A stretch of 64,000 nt of DNA from assembly GCA_002257025.1 (NCBI GenBank), contig NCHA01000001.1, positions 248,001-312,000 on the forward strand, in the 5' to 3' direction. The stretch is from Sphingobacteriales bacterium 16-39-50 (GTDB lineage: Bacteria; Bacteroidota; Bacteroidia; Sphingobacteriales; Sphingobacteriaceae). Of the stretch, positions 1-10,300 are shown piece after piece. Under the pieces are notes generated by a model, which did not search any database, was not told the origin of the DNA, and saw only the letters and a list, made by a program, of their open reading frames with translations. The number at the start of each line of letters is the position of its first letter. Position 1 is the stretch's first letter. Position numbers and translations under genes: made by a program.

Positions 1-3000
1 ACAAGCGGCAAATTGCAAAGGAGGAAATTAGCAGAAGATTATATCATTAATTTACAGCCAAAAGTAATTGATAAACATTCACCTACGACTACCGGAATGT
101 ATCAGGAAGAAAAAGTATTTATACAAACTATTCATTCTGAAATATTGAAATTATACGGCTTCACTGATATTAAAAACGACCAGGCTCTTGTTGAACAAGG
201 CTTTGATTCTTTAAGGGGCACAGAACTAATTACTGCATTAAACAAAATATTAGGAATAAACCTAAGCCCTACTATCGTTTATGAATATCCCACAATTACC
301 GAACTGGCAAACTATCTTACGCAGATAAAATCTGGATCAAAGAAAGAAATTGTTGGGAATTCAAAGAATCTAACTTCATATGAACCTGTTGCCATTATCG
401 GAATGTCCTGTGTTTTTCCTGGCGGAGCTAATAGTCCGGAGCAGCTGTGGGATATATTAATGAGTGGCACTGATACTGTGAAAGAGGTGCCTGCAGAAAG
501 ATGGGATGCCCAAAAATATTATGATGCTGATTACCAGGTTCCTGGCAAGATGAGTACTAAAAATGGTAGTTTTATTGATAATGTGCAGGATTTTGATGCG
601 GCATTTTTTGGAATCTCCCCTCGCGAAGCAGAATCAATGGATCCACAGCAAAGACTATTGTTAGAGGTAAGCTTTCAGGCTTTGCAAACTTCACGGTATA
701 CCTTGAAGGATATTCATGGAAGCAATACTGGTGTATTTATCGGTTTTAGCCATAGTGATTATAATAATGCTCATATTTATTCGGGAGATCTTAAAAAAAT
801 CGATGCTTATTCTTTAACTGGAACAATTTGTAGTACTGCAGCTGGTCGTCTTTCTTATTTTTATAATTTAACAGGGCCAGCATTAATTATTGATACAGCG
901 TGTTCTTCATCGCTGGTAGCGATTCACAATGCCTGCAGAAGCTTGCAATATGGAGATTGCAATATGGCTCTTGCGGGTGGGGTAAATCTCATTCTTACAC
1001 CAGAGTCTTCGGTTGCTCTTACAAAGGTTCAGGCACTATCACCTGATGGCAGATGCAAAACATTTGATGAAAAAGCAAATGGGTACGGACGTGGAGAAGG
1101 ATGCGGTATTATAATATTAAAACGTTTGCGGGATGCAGAGGCTGATGGAGATAACATTATGGGTGTCATCCGTTCCACGGCCATTAATCATGATGGAAAA
1201 AGTAACGGATTAACCGCGCCAAACGGCCTCGCCCAACAAAGTCTGCTGCAAAAAGCTATCAGTATTTCCGGTATTGCACCAGAAGATATTACGTATGTAG
1301 AAGCTCACGGAACTGGAACACCGTTGGGAGATCCGCTAGAAATGCAAGCCGTGAATATGGCTTATCAATCTTCAAAAAGAAAGGAAAAGCTTTTAATAGG
1401 GAGTATCAAATCAAATATCGGACATCTTGAATCTGCCGCTGGTATTGCGGGTTTAATAAAAGTGCTGCTATCTTTCAGACATCGCGAAATTCCTGGAAAC
1501 CTTCACTTTGAGAATCCAAATCCTTTAATTTCATGGAATGATGTGGATGTGGAAGTTGTGCATAAAAATAGAAAACTAGATAATAAGCGACTAATAGCAG
1601 GCCTGAGTTCCTTTGGTTTTAGTGGAACTAATTCACATTTGATTGTAGAAGAAGCACCTGCAGAAAAAGGTGAGGGTATTAACCGGAGTTATCAGGCATG
1701 CACTTTATCCGCTCATACTGAGCAAGCGTTGAAGCAAATGGCTTTGAACTTAGCACTGCATTTACAAAATCCAAAGACAGATATTGGTGCTCTTTGTTAT
1801 CATTTAAACCGATCAAACAACTCATTCTCCTACAACTGGCATGCAGTTGTTAAAGATAAAGAGGAACTGCTGCATCAATTAGCCGGACTTGATAATGATA
1901 GTACTGAGATATTTCATCGCAATGATAAACCACAAGGACTCATTGCGTTCCAATTTACCGGCCAGGGAGCCCAGTATATTGGAATGGGGAAAGAATTATA
2001 TGAAGAATTTGAAGTTTACCGAAATACATTAGATGAGTGCGATAGAATTTACCGACAATACAATGAAGGTATTTCTATTCGTTCTGTCATTTTACAAGAA
2101 GACAGTAATAAGCTTATCGATCAAACGAAATTTACTCAACCAGCTATTTTCTGTACAGCGTATGCCTTAACCAAATTATTTGAAAGTTTTGGAATAAAGC
2201 CTGATGTTGTTTTAGGTCATAGCGTAGGCGAAATTGCAGCTATTTGTGTGGCAGAAATGATCTCCCTTGAAGACGGAATCAGACTAATAAGTCAGCGAGC
2301 CAATTTGATGCAAAAGCTTCCGGAAGGAGGCGGAATGATGTCTATTTTGGCAACCGAAGACGAAGTATTAACATCAATAGAACATTTAAAACTTCCTGTA
2401 GCTATTGCAGGAATTAATAGTCCCCAGCAAACAGTGGTATCAGGTTCATTAACTGATTTGCAACAAATGAAGGAAGAAATGCAAGCCAAGGGATTTATAG
2501 TTATACCACTCACGGTGTCGCACGCATTCCATTCTCATCTGATGCAACCAATTACAGAAGAGTTACTTCTAACTACAAAATCTATTGAATTTAAAGTTCC
2601 GGTAATACCTGTTATTTCAAATGTTACAGGTAGTTTATTTACCGAAGCGTTATGGAATGATCCGGAGTACATTATAAATCATGTATTAAAACCTGTTCAG
2701 TTTTCAGATTCTCTCAGGACAATGGAGAAATTAGGCTGTAGTTTATGCATTGAGATTGGCCCACAGCCTGTTTTAACTAACTTAACTAAACAGGTATTAC
2801 CAGAATTTAAAGGAGGAATACCTACTTTACGAAAAGGACAATCGTCTACTTCACAATTTCTACTAAGCCTTTGCAGCCTGCAGCAATCAGGAAAATCTGT
2901 TAACTGGAAGCAAGGAGAGGCTGAAAAAAATCATACCTATACAATCCTACCTCTATATCCATTTCAAAGAAAAACGTACTGGAAGGAATTGTTTAGTGAA

Positions 3001-4803
3001 AAGCATTTAGTGAATGATGCTACGCCTATCCCCTCTTTTCCGGCAGGGCTCTCCTCCGATGTATTGTATGATGTAAGTTTTGAGACAATAGAAAAGCCCG
3101 TTTTAATAAAAAAAGTCGAAAAACATCGGGTCATAATAATATATGATGAACAAATTTACTTATCCAGACAAGTTCAGAAGGGATATAGTGATGTAGGTAC
3201 TCCGTCTGAAATTCTTCATATAAATGATTTAGACAACACACGATCTTTTCATGAACCGAGCCTTATTTTTTATATTGCCAATGCCGGTTTTGATAGCTCT
3301 TCAACTATTAATTATAATGATTTACGCAATGCATTCAAAATTTGCAAAGGGTTTGAGCTTCTACATTCTTCAAAGGTTATATTTTTAACAAATAACGTAC
3401 ATGCGGAGGAGAAAGTAACTCCTGTAAATCTTAATAATAGCTTACTTTGGGGCTTTACAGCTGCATTACAATTTGAGTACCCACAATTATCTTTATCGGT
3501 TTTAGATGTAAATAAAATTGATGAAAATATGCTCCATACAATCATAAAGTATGCCTTACAAATTCCGATACAACTTATAATTAACCATGACAAATGGACA
3601 ATTCCCCGCCTAAAACCGATAATCAGGGCTAATAAAATCATTAAATTTAAAAGTGATGCCGCCTATGTTGTAACTGGAGGCTTTGGTAGCTTAGGGAAAG
3701 GACTGATAAGCTGGATGATTCAAAAAGGAGCATGCAATATTATAGTAATTGGGCGCAGCAACCTCACCGATGCTAATCAGAAATTTATACACGAATGGCA
3801 AAAACAAAAAATTAAAATTCAATATATACAGGCAGATGTAAGTGATCTGGAAAATTTGAAATCAAAATTCAGAAGTTTCGAATCGTCCACTATTCGTGGG
3901 GTATTTCATACTGCAGCTTTATTAAATGATAAACTGTTACAAACACATGATCTTGAAAGTTTCGAATCTATATTTCCTGGAAAAGTGCAAGGCGCATGGA
4001 ACTTGCATCAACTAAGTAAACTCTGGCATTTAGATCATTTTGTATTGTTTTCATCCACCGTGTCACTTTTGGGGAATATTGGTCAAACAAATTATGCGGC
4101 GGCTAATTATTTTCTGAATAGCCTTGCTTCATTCCGTCAGAAACAGCAATTACCTGCACTAAGTATTTGTTGGGGGCCATGGAAAAACAGTAAAATGACT
4201 AAGGGCATGGATCAGAAATTTGAAGAAATGGGCATATTTCCTTTTTCTGCAGATACGGGGTTTAATGCGTTAGAAATGGCCTTGACACAAAAAAATAGTA
4301 GTGGAGTACTCGCAGCTATACAGGTTCAGCCAGATTTGGTGGTAAACAACGGATCGATTTTGGTGCATTCCATGTTTCCCACAGAATGGCATTTAAATAC
4401 CAGGGAAGTTATTAAAGAATCTGTCATGACAATCTTTAATACAACAGATCAGGCTTTGATTATGCTCGAAGAATTAGCGAGAGAAGTTTTAAAATTGGAA
4501 CCTGATGATTCCCTAAATACCGAGCGTCCATACTTTGAAATTGGCTTTGATTCAATCATGTTAAATATGCTGCAAACTAAAGTGCTGCAAACTACAGGGA
4601 TCAATATTTCTATAACACAATTTTTCAAACACCCTAGCCTTATTGCTCTGGCAGCATACCTAAAGGAGTTCTCATCACCCGAATTAGCCCCTGTTAATGC
4701 GGCGACACACTCTGATTCGACATTAACAATTTCGGAAGAATTAAGGAAAGAGGTTAGCAAGTTATCAGATGATGATATTACGGCATTATTAAATAAATAT
4801 TAA
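1..4803 (+). CDS. Loading polyketide synthase, 5' partial: (acyl-AMP ligase end)-ACP-KS-AT-KR-ACP
   Basis: The reading frame is open to the window edge, so the gene is cut at its 5' end. The first codons read TSGKLQRRKLAEDY, which matches the last conserved motif (SGKxQRR) of acyl-AMP ligases, so an AL domain probably lies upstream. Counting from the TTG at 13: ACP near residue 65 (GFDSLRG), KS with DTACSSSL near 297, HGTGTP near 435 and a later NIGHLESAAG, AT with GHSVGE near 737 and HAFHS near 838 (malonyl type), KR with GGFGSLG near 1223 and NYAAAN near 1360, and a second ACP with GFDSIM near 1513. The KR has an LND in the LDD position and SSxxxLLG rather than VWG, which points to a B-type (D-hydroxyl) KR. 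The tail SDDDITALLNKY looks like a docking end. It is the only AT-bearing PKS in the window. Inferred role: activates a fatty acid and performs the first extension. Confidence 0.93.
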   Translation, partial: TSGKLQRRKLAEDYIINLQPKVIDKHSPTTTGMYQEEKVFIQTIHSEILKLYGFTDIKNDQALVEQGFDSLRGTELITALNKILGINLSPTIVYEYPTITELANYLTQIKSGSKKEIVGNSKNLTSYEPVAIIGMSCVFPGGANSPEQLWDILMSGTDTVKEVPAERWDAQKYYDADYQVPGKMSTKNGSFIDNVQDFDAAFFGISPREAESMDPQQRLLLEVSFQALQTSRYTLKDIHGSNTGVFIGFSHSDYNNAHIYSGDLKKIDAYSLTGTICSTAAGRLSYFYNLTGPALIIDTACSSSLVAIHNACRSLQYGDCNMALAGGVNLILTPESSVALTKVQALSPDGRCKTFDEKANGYGRGEGCGIIILKRLRDAEADGDNIMGVIRSTAINHDGKSNGLTAPNGLAQQSLLQKAISISGIAPEDITYVEAHGTGTPLGDPLEMQAVNMAYQSSKRKEKLLIGSIKSNIGHLESAAGIAGLIKVLLSFRHREIPGNLHFENPNPLISWNDVDVEVVHKNRKLDNKRLIAGLSSFGFSGTNSHLIVEEAPAEKGEGINRSYQACTLSAHTEQALKQMALNLALHLQNPKTDIGALCYHLNRSNNSFSYNWHAVVKDKEELLHQLAGLDNDSTEIFHRNDKPQGLIAFQFTGQGAQYIGMGKELYEEFEVYRNTLDECDRIYRQYNEGISIRSVILQEDSNKLIDQTKFTQPAIFCTAYALTKLFESFGIKPDVVLGHSVGEIAAICVAEMISLEDGIRLISQRANLMQKLPEGGGMMSILATEDEVLTSIEHLKLPVAIAGINSPQQTVVSGSLTDLQQMKEEMQAKGFIVIPLTVSHAFHSHLMQPITEELLLTTKSIEFKVPVIPVISNVTGSLFTEALWNDPEYIINHVLKPVQFSDSLRTMEKLGCSLCIEIGPQPVLTNLTKQVLPEFKGGIPTLRKGQSSTSQFLLSLCSLQQSGKSVNWKQGEAEKNHTYTILPLYPFQRKTYWKELFSEKHLVNDATPIPSFPAGLSSDVLYDVSFETIEKPVLIKKVEKHRVIIIYDEQIYLSRQVQKGYSDVGTPSEILHINDLDNTRSFHEPSLIFYIANAGFDSSSTINYNDLRNAFKICKGFELLHSSKVIFLTNNVHAEEKVTPVNLNNSLLWGFTAALQFEYPQLSLSVLDVNKIDENMLHTIIKYALQIPIQLIINHDKWTIPRLKPIIRANKIIKFKSDAAYVVTGGFGSLGKGLISWMIQKGACNIIVIGRSNLTDANQKFIHEWQKQKIKIQYIQADVSDLENLKSKFRSFESSTIRGVFHTAALLNDKLLQTHDLESFESIFPGKVQGAWNLHQLSKLWHLDHFVLFSSTVSLLGNIGQTNYAAANYFLNSLASFRQKQQLPALSICWGPWKNSKMTKGMDQKFEEMGIFPFSADTGFNALEMALTQKNSSGVLAAIQVQPDLVVNNGSILVHSMFPTEWHLNTREVIKESVMTIFNTTDQALIMLEELAREVLKLEPDDSLNTERPYFEIGFDSIMLNMLQTKVLQTTGINISITQFFKHPSLIALAAYLKEFSSPELAPVNAATHSDSTLTISEELRKEVSKLSDDDITALLNKY

Positions 4804-4807
4804 AATC

Positions 4808-6550
4808 ATGAAAAAGTATTATATAGGCCTATCTAGTACGTTTCACGATTCTGCGCTTGCTATCATGGACGGCGAGGGAAAGATATTATTTGCTGAAGCA
4901 ACCGAAAGAAGGCTCCAATATAAACGTGCTTTAAACTGTCCTCCCGATAATTTTGATATAGGTCCAATTCTTAAAAAATATTGCAATCAAGATTCTGAAT
5001 TTGTAGTAGCTACTTCCTGGAGTGAAGAATATCTGCAGTTATTAAACAGGCTAGAAAAAATGAATTTCTTTTCAGAAGAGTCTTTAAAAAACCCTCTCCT
5101 GCAAGTTCCTTCGAAGTTTTTATTTCCAAAGGCAGCATTTTATACATTTCTTAAACTACAACATCAATTTTTAAAAACAGTAGGCACCGGCTTATTTTTA
5201 AATCTACAGAAGCAATTTCCTTTAAGTACTGTAACGTTTAAAAAATACGAACATCATTTGACCCATGCTGCATATGCAAGTTATACTAGTCCATACACTG
5301 ATGGTGCGTGCCTGATAATGGATGGGTTTGGTGAAGCGAAATCCATTTCATTGTATCACTACAATGATGACCAATTGAAGCAATTATGGTTTCATAAGGG
5401 ACCAGAAAGCCTAGGTTGGTTTTATGAGTTGGTAACAACTTTATGTGGCTTTGATTGGTTTACAGGCGAAGAATGGAAGGTAATGGGCTTAGCCCCTTAT
5501 GGCAAGATCAATCAGGCTTTTTATGTATTACTCAAAGAATTATGCCAATACAAGAATGGTAAACTGAAGTACCCTGATGAAAAAAAGATACAAGAGCTAA
5601 TCCTAAAATTAGAGGCATATAAGCGCCCCAAGGATAGCAGCCCTTGGACGGCAGCTGACCTAGCCTTTACAGGACAATTTGTTTTCTCGGAAATTGTATT
5701 AGAAGTGTTAAAAGATGTAGAATCATTAAACGTATCGAAAAATCTAATTATTGGCGGAGGATGTGGTTTAAATTCTTCTTTCAATGGTACAGTTATTGAG
5801 AAAACCGGATTCGATAATTTGTTTGTACCATCTGCACCGGCAGATGATGGAAATGCAATTGGTGCAGCGATGCTGGCTTTTAAGGAATATAACCCAGCTA
5901 AAATCATCGGTCGAAAACCATTCTTCTCTCCATACCTTGGATCATCCATATCAGATGAAACTTTAAAAAGATTGGTTCAAATGGGCAAGATAAAAAATGT
6001 AAGACACTTACCCTTAACTATTCATACTGAAACAGCCAAAAAGTTAGCTGAGGGCAAATTGGTGGCATGGGTACAAGGTCGAGCAGAGTTTGGCCCTAGA
6101 TCATTAGGGAACCGAAGTATCATTGCCGATCCCCGGCCTGAAAACATGAAAGATATTATTAACTCTAAAGTTAAGTTTCGGGAGGAATTCAGGCCATTTG
6201 CCCCTTCCATTCTGCATGAATTTGGGGAAGAGTATTTTGAATATTACCAGGAAACCCCGTATATGGAGCGAACATTGGTTTTCAGGGAGGGAGTGAAAGT
6301 TAAGATTCACGCCGTAGTACACGCCAACCATACCGGTAGGTTACAAACTGTAAAAAAAGAGTGGAATCCTTCTTATTATAAATTAATCAAAGCATTTTAT
6401 GATATTACTGGAGTACCCTTAGTTTTGAATACCAGCCTAAACATTATGGGTAAGCCTATTATTCATTCTCTTGAAGATGCCATAGGAATGTTTTATACTA
6501 CCGGACTTGATGTATTAATTGTTAATGATTATATCATAGAGAAAGACTGA
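4808..6550 (+). CDS. O-carbamoyltransferase (NodU/CmcH/TobZ family)
   Basis: This 580-residue protein has the usual family length. Near the start, GLSSTFHDSALAIMDG is the Kae1-like ATPase/carbamoyl-transfer fold entry. HHLTHAAYASY carries the HxxxH metal site and is followed by LIMDGFGE. The C-terminal half contains GRAEFGPRSLGNRSI, the family signature. Family members transfer a carbamoyl group from carbamoyl phosphate, via carbamoyl-adenylate, to a hydroxyl on a small molecule. The gene starts 4 bases after the loading PKS stop, so the two are translationally close and probably co-transcribed. The natural inference is O-carbamoylation of a hydroxyl on the lipopeptide, for example one left by a KR domain or on Ser, Thr or a beta-hydroxy residue. 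The acceptor cannot be read from sequence. Confidence 0.92.
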   Translation: MKKYYIGLSSTFHDSALAIMDGEGKILFAEATERRLQYKRALNCPPDNFDIGPILKKYCNQDSEFVVATSWSEEYLQLLNRLEKMNFFSEESLKNPLLQVPSKFLFPKAAFYTFLKLQHQFLKTVGTGLFLNLQKQFPLSTVTFKKYEHHLTHAAYASYTSPYTDGACLIMDGFGEAKSISLYHYNDDQLKQLWFHKGPESLGWFYELVTTLCGFDWFTGEEWKVMGLAPYGKINQAFYVLLKELCQYKNGKLKYPDEKKIQELILKLEAYKRPKDSSPWTAADLAFTGQFVFSEIVLEVLKDVESLNVSKNLIIGGGCGLNSSFNGTVIEKTGFDNLFVPSAPADDGNAIGAAMLAFKEYNPAKIIGRKPFFSPYLGSSISDETLKRLVQMGKIKNVRHLPLTIHTETAKKLAEGKLVAWVQGRAEFGPRSLGNRSIIADPRPENMKDIINSKVKFREEFRPFAPSILHEFGEEYFEYYQETPYMERTLVFREGVKVKIHAVVHANHTGRLQTVKKEWNPSYYKLIKAFYDITGVPLVLNTSLNIMGKPIIHSLEDAIGMFYTTGLDVLIVNDYIIEKD

Positions 6551-6601
6551 AGAACAAATTCATATCTTTTAGAAAATATTATAACCCATTTATAAGAATT
6601 A

Positions 6602-7237
6602 ATGATTCAAATTTTTTATTCAAGCTATACCAACAAGTTAGTCCATTCTGAATTCTCGAGGTATCTTAAATTATTACCTTTAGCCATACAAGAAAACATA
6701 TTAAAATATAGCAGATGGCAAGATGCTCATGCATCTCTTTATGGCAAACTATTATTAAGTCATGGGTTAAAAGAATTAGGATTAGATTTCAGTCTGGATA
6801 ACCTAAAATATACGAATTATAAACGCCCATATATAGAAGGAAATGTGGACTTTAATATTTCTCATTCAGGCGACCATGTAGTCTGCGCCTTTTCTACAAA
6901 AAGTAAAATTGGAATCGACCTGGAAAAAATCAAAGCTATTTCAATTTCTGATTTCAAAAATCAATTCCATGAACAGGAATGGGATCACATTATGACTTCT
7001 GAAAACAAATATCTTTGGTTTTATTACTATTGGACAGCAAAAGAAGCAGTAATAAAAGCCGATGGAAGGGGCTTAAGTATTCCATTTATAGAGTTGAGAG
7101 TTAAAGACCAACACGCTTTTTTGGACGAGAATTTATGGCATTTAAAAACGATTGATTTATTTGAAAATTATTTGTTGCAAGTCGCTTCAAACCACGTACT
7201 AGAAACAAAGATCAGTACTAAGAAATTGAATTTTTAA
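6602..7237 (+). CDS. 4'-phosphopantetheinyl transferase (Sfp type)
   Basis: The protein is 211 residues, typical of Sfp-type enzymes. It shows the three family motifs: NISHSGDHV, then KIGIDLEKI with the Mg-binding Asp and Glu, and WTAKEAVIKADGRGLS. It should convert the apo ACP and PCP domains of the neighbouring megasynthases to the holo form using coenzyme A. It is the last gene of the + strand group and is followed by a 103-base convergent gap before the end of the terminal NRPS gene. I see no clear hairpin terminator in that gap. Confidence 0.95.
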   Translation: MIQIFYSSYTNKLVHSEFSRYLKLLPLAIQENILKYSRWQDAHASLYGKLLLSHGLKELGLDFSLDNLKYTNYKRPYIEGNVDFNISHSGDHVVCAFSTKSKIGIDLEKIKAISISDFKNQFHEQEWDHIMTSENKYLWFYYYWTAKEAVIKADGRGLSIPFIELRVKDQHAFLDENLWHLKTIDLFENYLLQVASNHVLETKISTKKLNF

Positions 7238-7340
7238 GAAAAATTAATAAAAAGCTTGTTCAATTAAAGTAAAAGAATCTTTTTTTCGTGTCTATTGCAT
7301 CTGATTTGTAATTTCCTTTCCACCTAAATCTATTTTTCAG

Positions 7341-10300
7341 TTAATAAACCTTCTTAAGCACCTCCTGATAAAGCCTTACATTATCAACCAAGAAGGGTTC
7401 ATTCAACATACTAGCATGGGGGCCAGATCCATCGAATACATAAAGTTGCCCTTTGGTTATTTCTTGCCAAGCTTGTTTTCTACCGGTGTTATCTCGGTTT
7501 GTTTCTGAACTAATGTAAAATATATCAGCATTTATTTTTCCATCGTCTTTAAGTTGGTGAATGAACCTTGTTGAGGCTTCAATACGTTTACGCATGGCGC
7601 TCATCATAACAGCTGATGTTAAATAAACCTTTGCACGTGGGTCAGCCAGGTATTCATCAGCAATGCTTACTACCTCTTGCTCAGTTAAAGGCTCTGGTTC
7701 AATAAATCTTCTAGAATCAAGTAGAATTAACGCTCTGATTTTACGACCCGACGCTTCCAATATTTTTGCAACATGAAAACACATACTGCCGCCTGCCGAA
7801 AAACCACATAATATAATTTCGCCTTGAGGTTGTAGTTTTTGAACATAATTTGCCATTGACTGAAACGTATCCTGCTCTATAAAATTGAGCCCATATACCG
7901 TACAATCCTGTAACTGCCGAGCCAATGCAGCAAATCCAATTGCATATCCTACTGCAGGGGGTAAGAAAAACAGGGTTTTATCAGCATTTTCTTCTTTTAA
8001 TATGAGATAATCAGAGTCAACTACATCCAAATCTTTTTGTAATGCTAAGCGAATAGTGCCTGAAAGTGCAAGAACTGTTGTGTCTTTATATAATTGTACA
8101 AGCGGAAGTATGATACCGAATTGTTTTTGAACTTCGCTCATTAACCGAACAGCTTTAAGACTGTGCCCTCCAAGATCAAAGAAGTTGTCGTTGACATTAA
8201 TATCGTCCATATCCAATTCTTTTTTCCAAATATCCAACACAGTTTGCTCAACAAGATCGGTTACCTCCTTCGTTCCATTATTTGTATTCCGACTTGGCAG
8301 TGGAAGTTTTTCTTTATTTATTTTTCCATTGGAGTTAAGAGGAATTTCATCCAGAAAAACAAAGTGATGTGGTATTAAATGAGCTGGTAATATTTCTGTT
8401 AAAAAAATCCTTATTTCTTTTATATCCAGACTAGAGGTGTTATCGCTAACAGGAATTATATAAGCAATTAATTCCAAATCAGAATTTGAAGCCTCTTTTG
8501 CTATTACAAAAGCTTTACGAATTTTTGTATGTTTCTGAAGATGAAACATAATTTCTCCAAGCTCTACACGAAAGCCCCGAATTTGAATCTGATCATCCTT
8601 TCTACCAAAATATTCTAGGGTCCCATCTGCTAACCAGCGACCGAAATCGCCGCTTCTGTACATATTTTTGCTCGAATTAAAAGGATCAGACATAAATTTC
8701 TGGGCCATTAATTCCGGCCTATTGTGATATCCCATAAAGACACCATTACCACTTACAACTAGCTCACCTTGTACTCCAATCGGGCAAAGTTGCAATTGGT
8801 TATTTACAACATATACAGAAGTGCCAGGAATGGGCAAGCCGATAACGGATTGTCCGGTTGTATTTCTAATTTCTTCATGTTTTACTAGATGCCAGGTAGT
8901 ATGGACCGTTACTTCGGTAATTCCATATAAGTTAAACAACTGAACATGCTCGCTTCCTTCTATCGTAATCCAGGATTTTAGTTTACTAAAATCAAGTTTA
9001 TCACCGCCAAAGATGACCATTCTCAAGAAAATATTCTCCAGGCTGTTAGTTTTGGAAACAATCCTTTCTATTAGTGGATAGAAAGCACCTGGTGTTTGGT
9101 TTAGAATAGTAACTCCGGCTTGTTCGATAATTTCATAGAACCTGCTGGTATCCCTTACTTCATCACGTTGTGGGATATACAAGCGGGCGCCATTTAATAA
9201 TGCACCGAATATTTCCCATACAGAAAAATCAAAAGCATAAGAATGAGCCATAATCCAAACATCATCACTGTTAAATGATAACCATTCAGTTTTCTGCTCA
9301 AGGAGGTTCATCAGGTTCAAATGGCTAACCAGGCAACCCTTGGATTGCCCGGTTGATCCGGAAGTATAAATCACATAAGCCAGATCCTTTTGTGTTACTG
9401 CAGGTAATATTATAGCTTCGGCTGATAAAGAGGGAATATTTTCAAAGGTTAACAACTTGATCTTTGTGATAAGTTGTAGCTTTTCACTTAGCTCTTCGGC
9501 TGTTATAATTAGACTGCAATTGCTATCAGTTGCGATAAATGCCACCCTTTCTCCGGGATATTCCACATCAATGGGTACATAAGCTGCACCGCAATAAAGA
9601 ATACCGAAAATTACAACTGGAATATTCACAGAAGGAGGTAAATATATACCAATTCTATCTCCGGGTTTGATATCGTACTTTTCAGTTAACCAGTAAGCCA
9701 ATTCTTTTGCAGATTGCCCTATTTGCTCATAAGTTAGAGATTGTTGCCCATCATCTAATGCTACATTATCTTTATAAAGAGCACATGTTTCCTGAAAGCA
9801 ATCAACAATTGTTTTTTCCTGATCGAAACTTCCGGCTGCGGAACTCCATTGTAACAAGACTTCTTTTTCTTCCTTGGTTACCATATCAATTTGGCCAACT
9901 AACGTATTAGAAGCTTCTGCAATTTGTTTTATAACCTGAAGAAAATGAATACTTAATTTCTCAATCCAGTCCTGAGAATAATGATTTTTATCAAATGTAA
10001 AGCTTATATGTACCTGTTCACCTGGATAGATAATTACAGCTAAGGGGTAACTTGCATGGCCAAAAGTGTTTTTAGACTCGATTTTAATACCTGTATTATC
10101 TGATTCTTCTTCCACAGATGACAAAGGATAATTTTCAAACACCAACAAATGATTAAGCAGATTTTTATTTAAAGAAGAGCAAGACTGAATTTCAGGCAAA
10201 GTCAAATACTGGTGTGATTGGTATTCATGCAAAAATGTTGTCAGATCAGAAAGAAGGTCATCGACAGTGGTATGATCAGACCATTTTACACGGAGTGGAA

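Noticed and set aside
13..24. Shine-Dalgarno-like aaaggagg next to a TTG, suggesting a gene start at the window edge
   Set aside because: The frame stays open to base 1 and the bases encode the QRRK part of an acyl-AMP ligase end motif. The sequence is coding, not a ribosome site.
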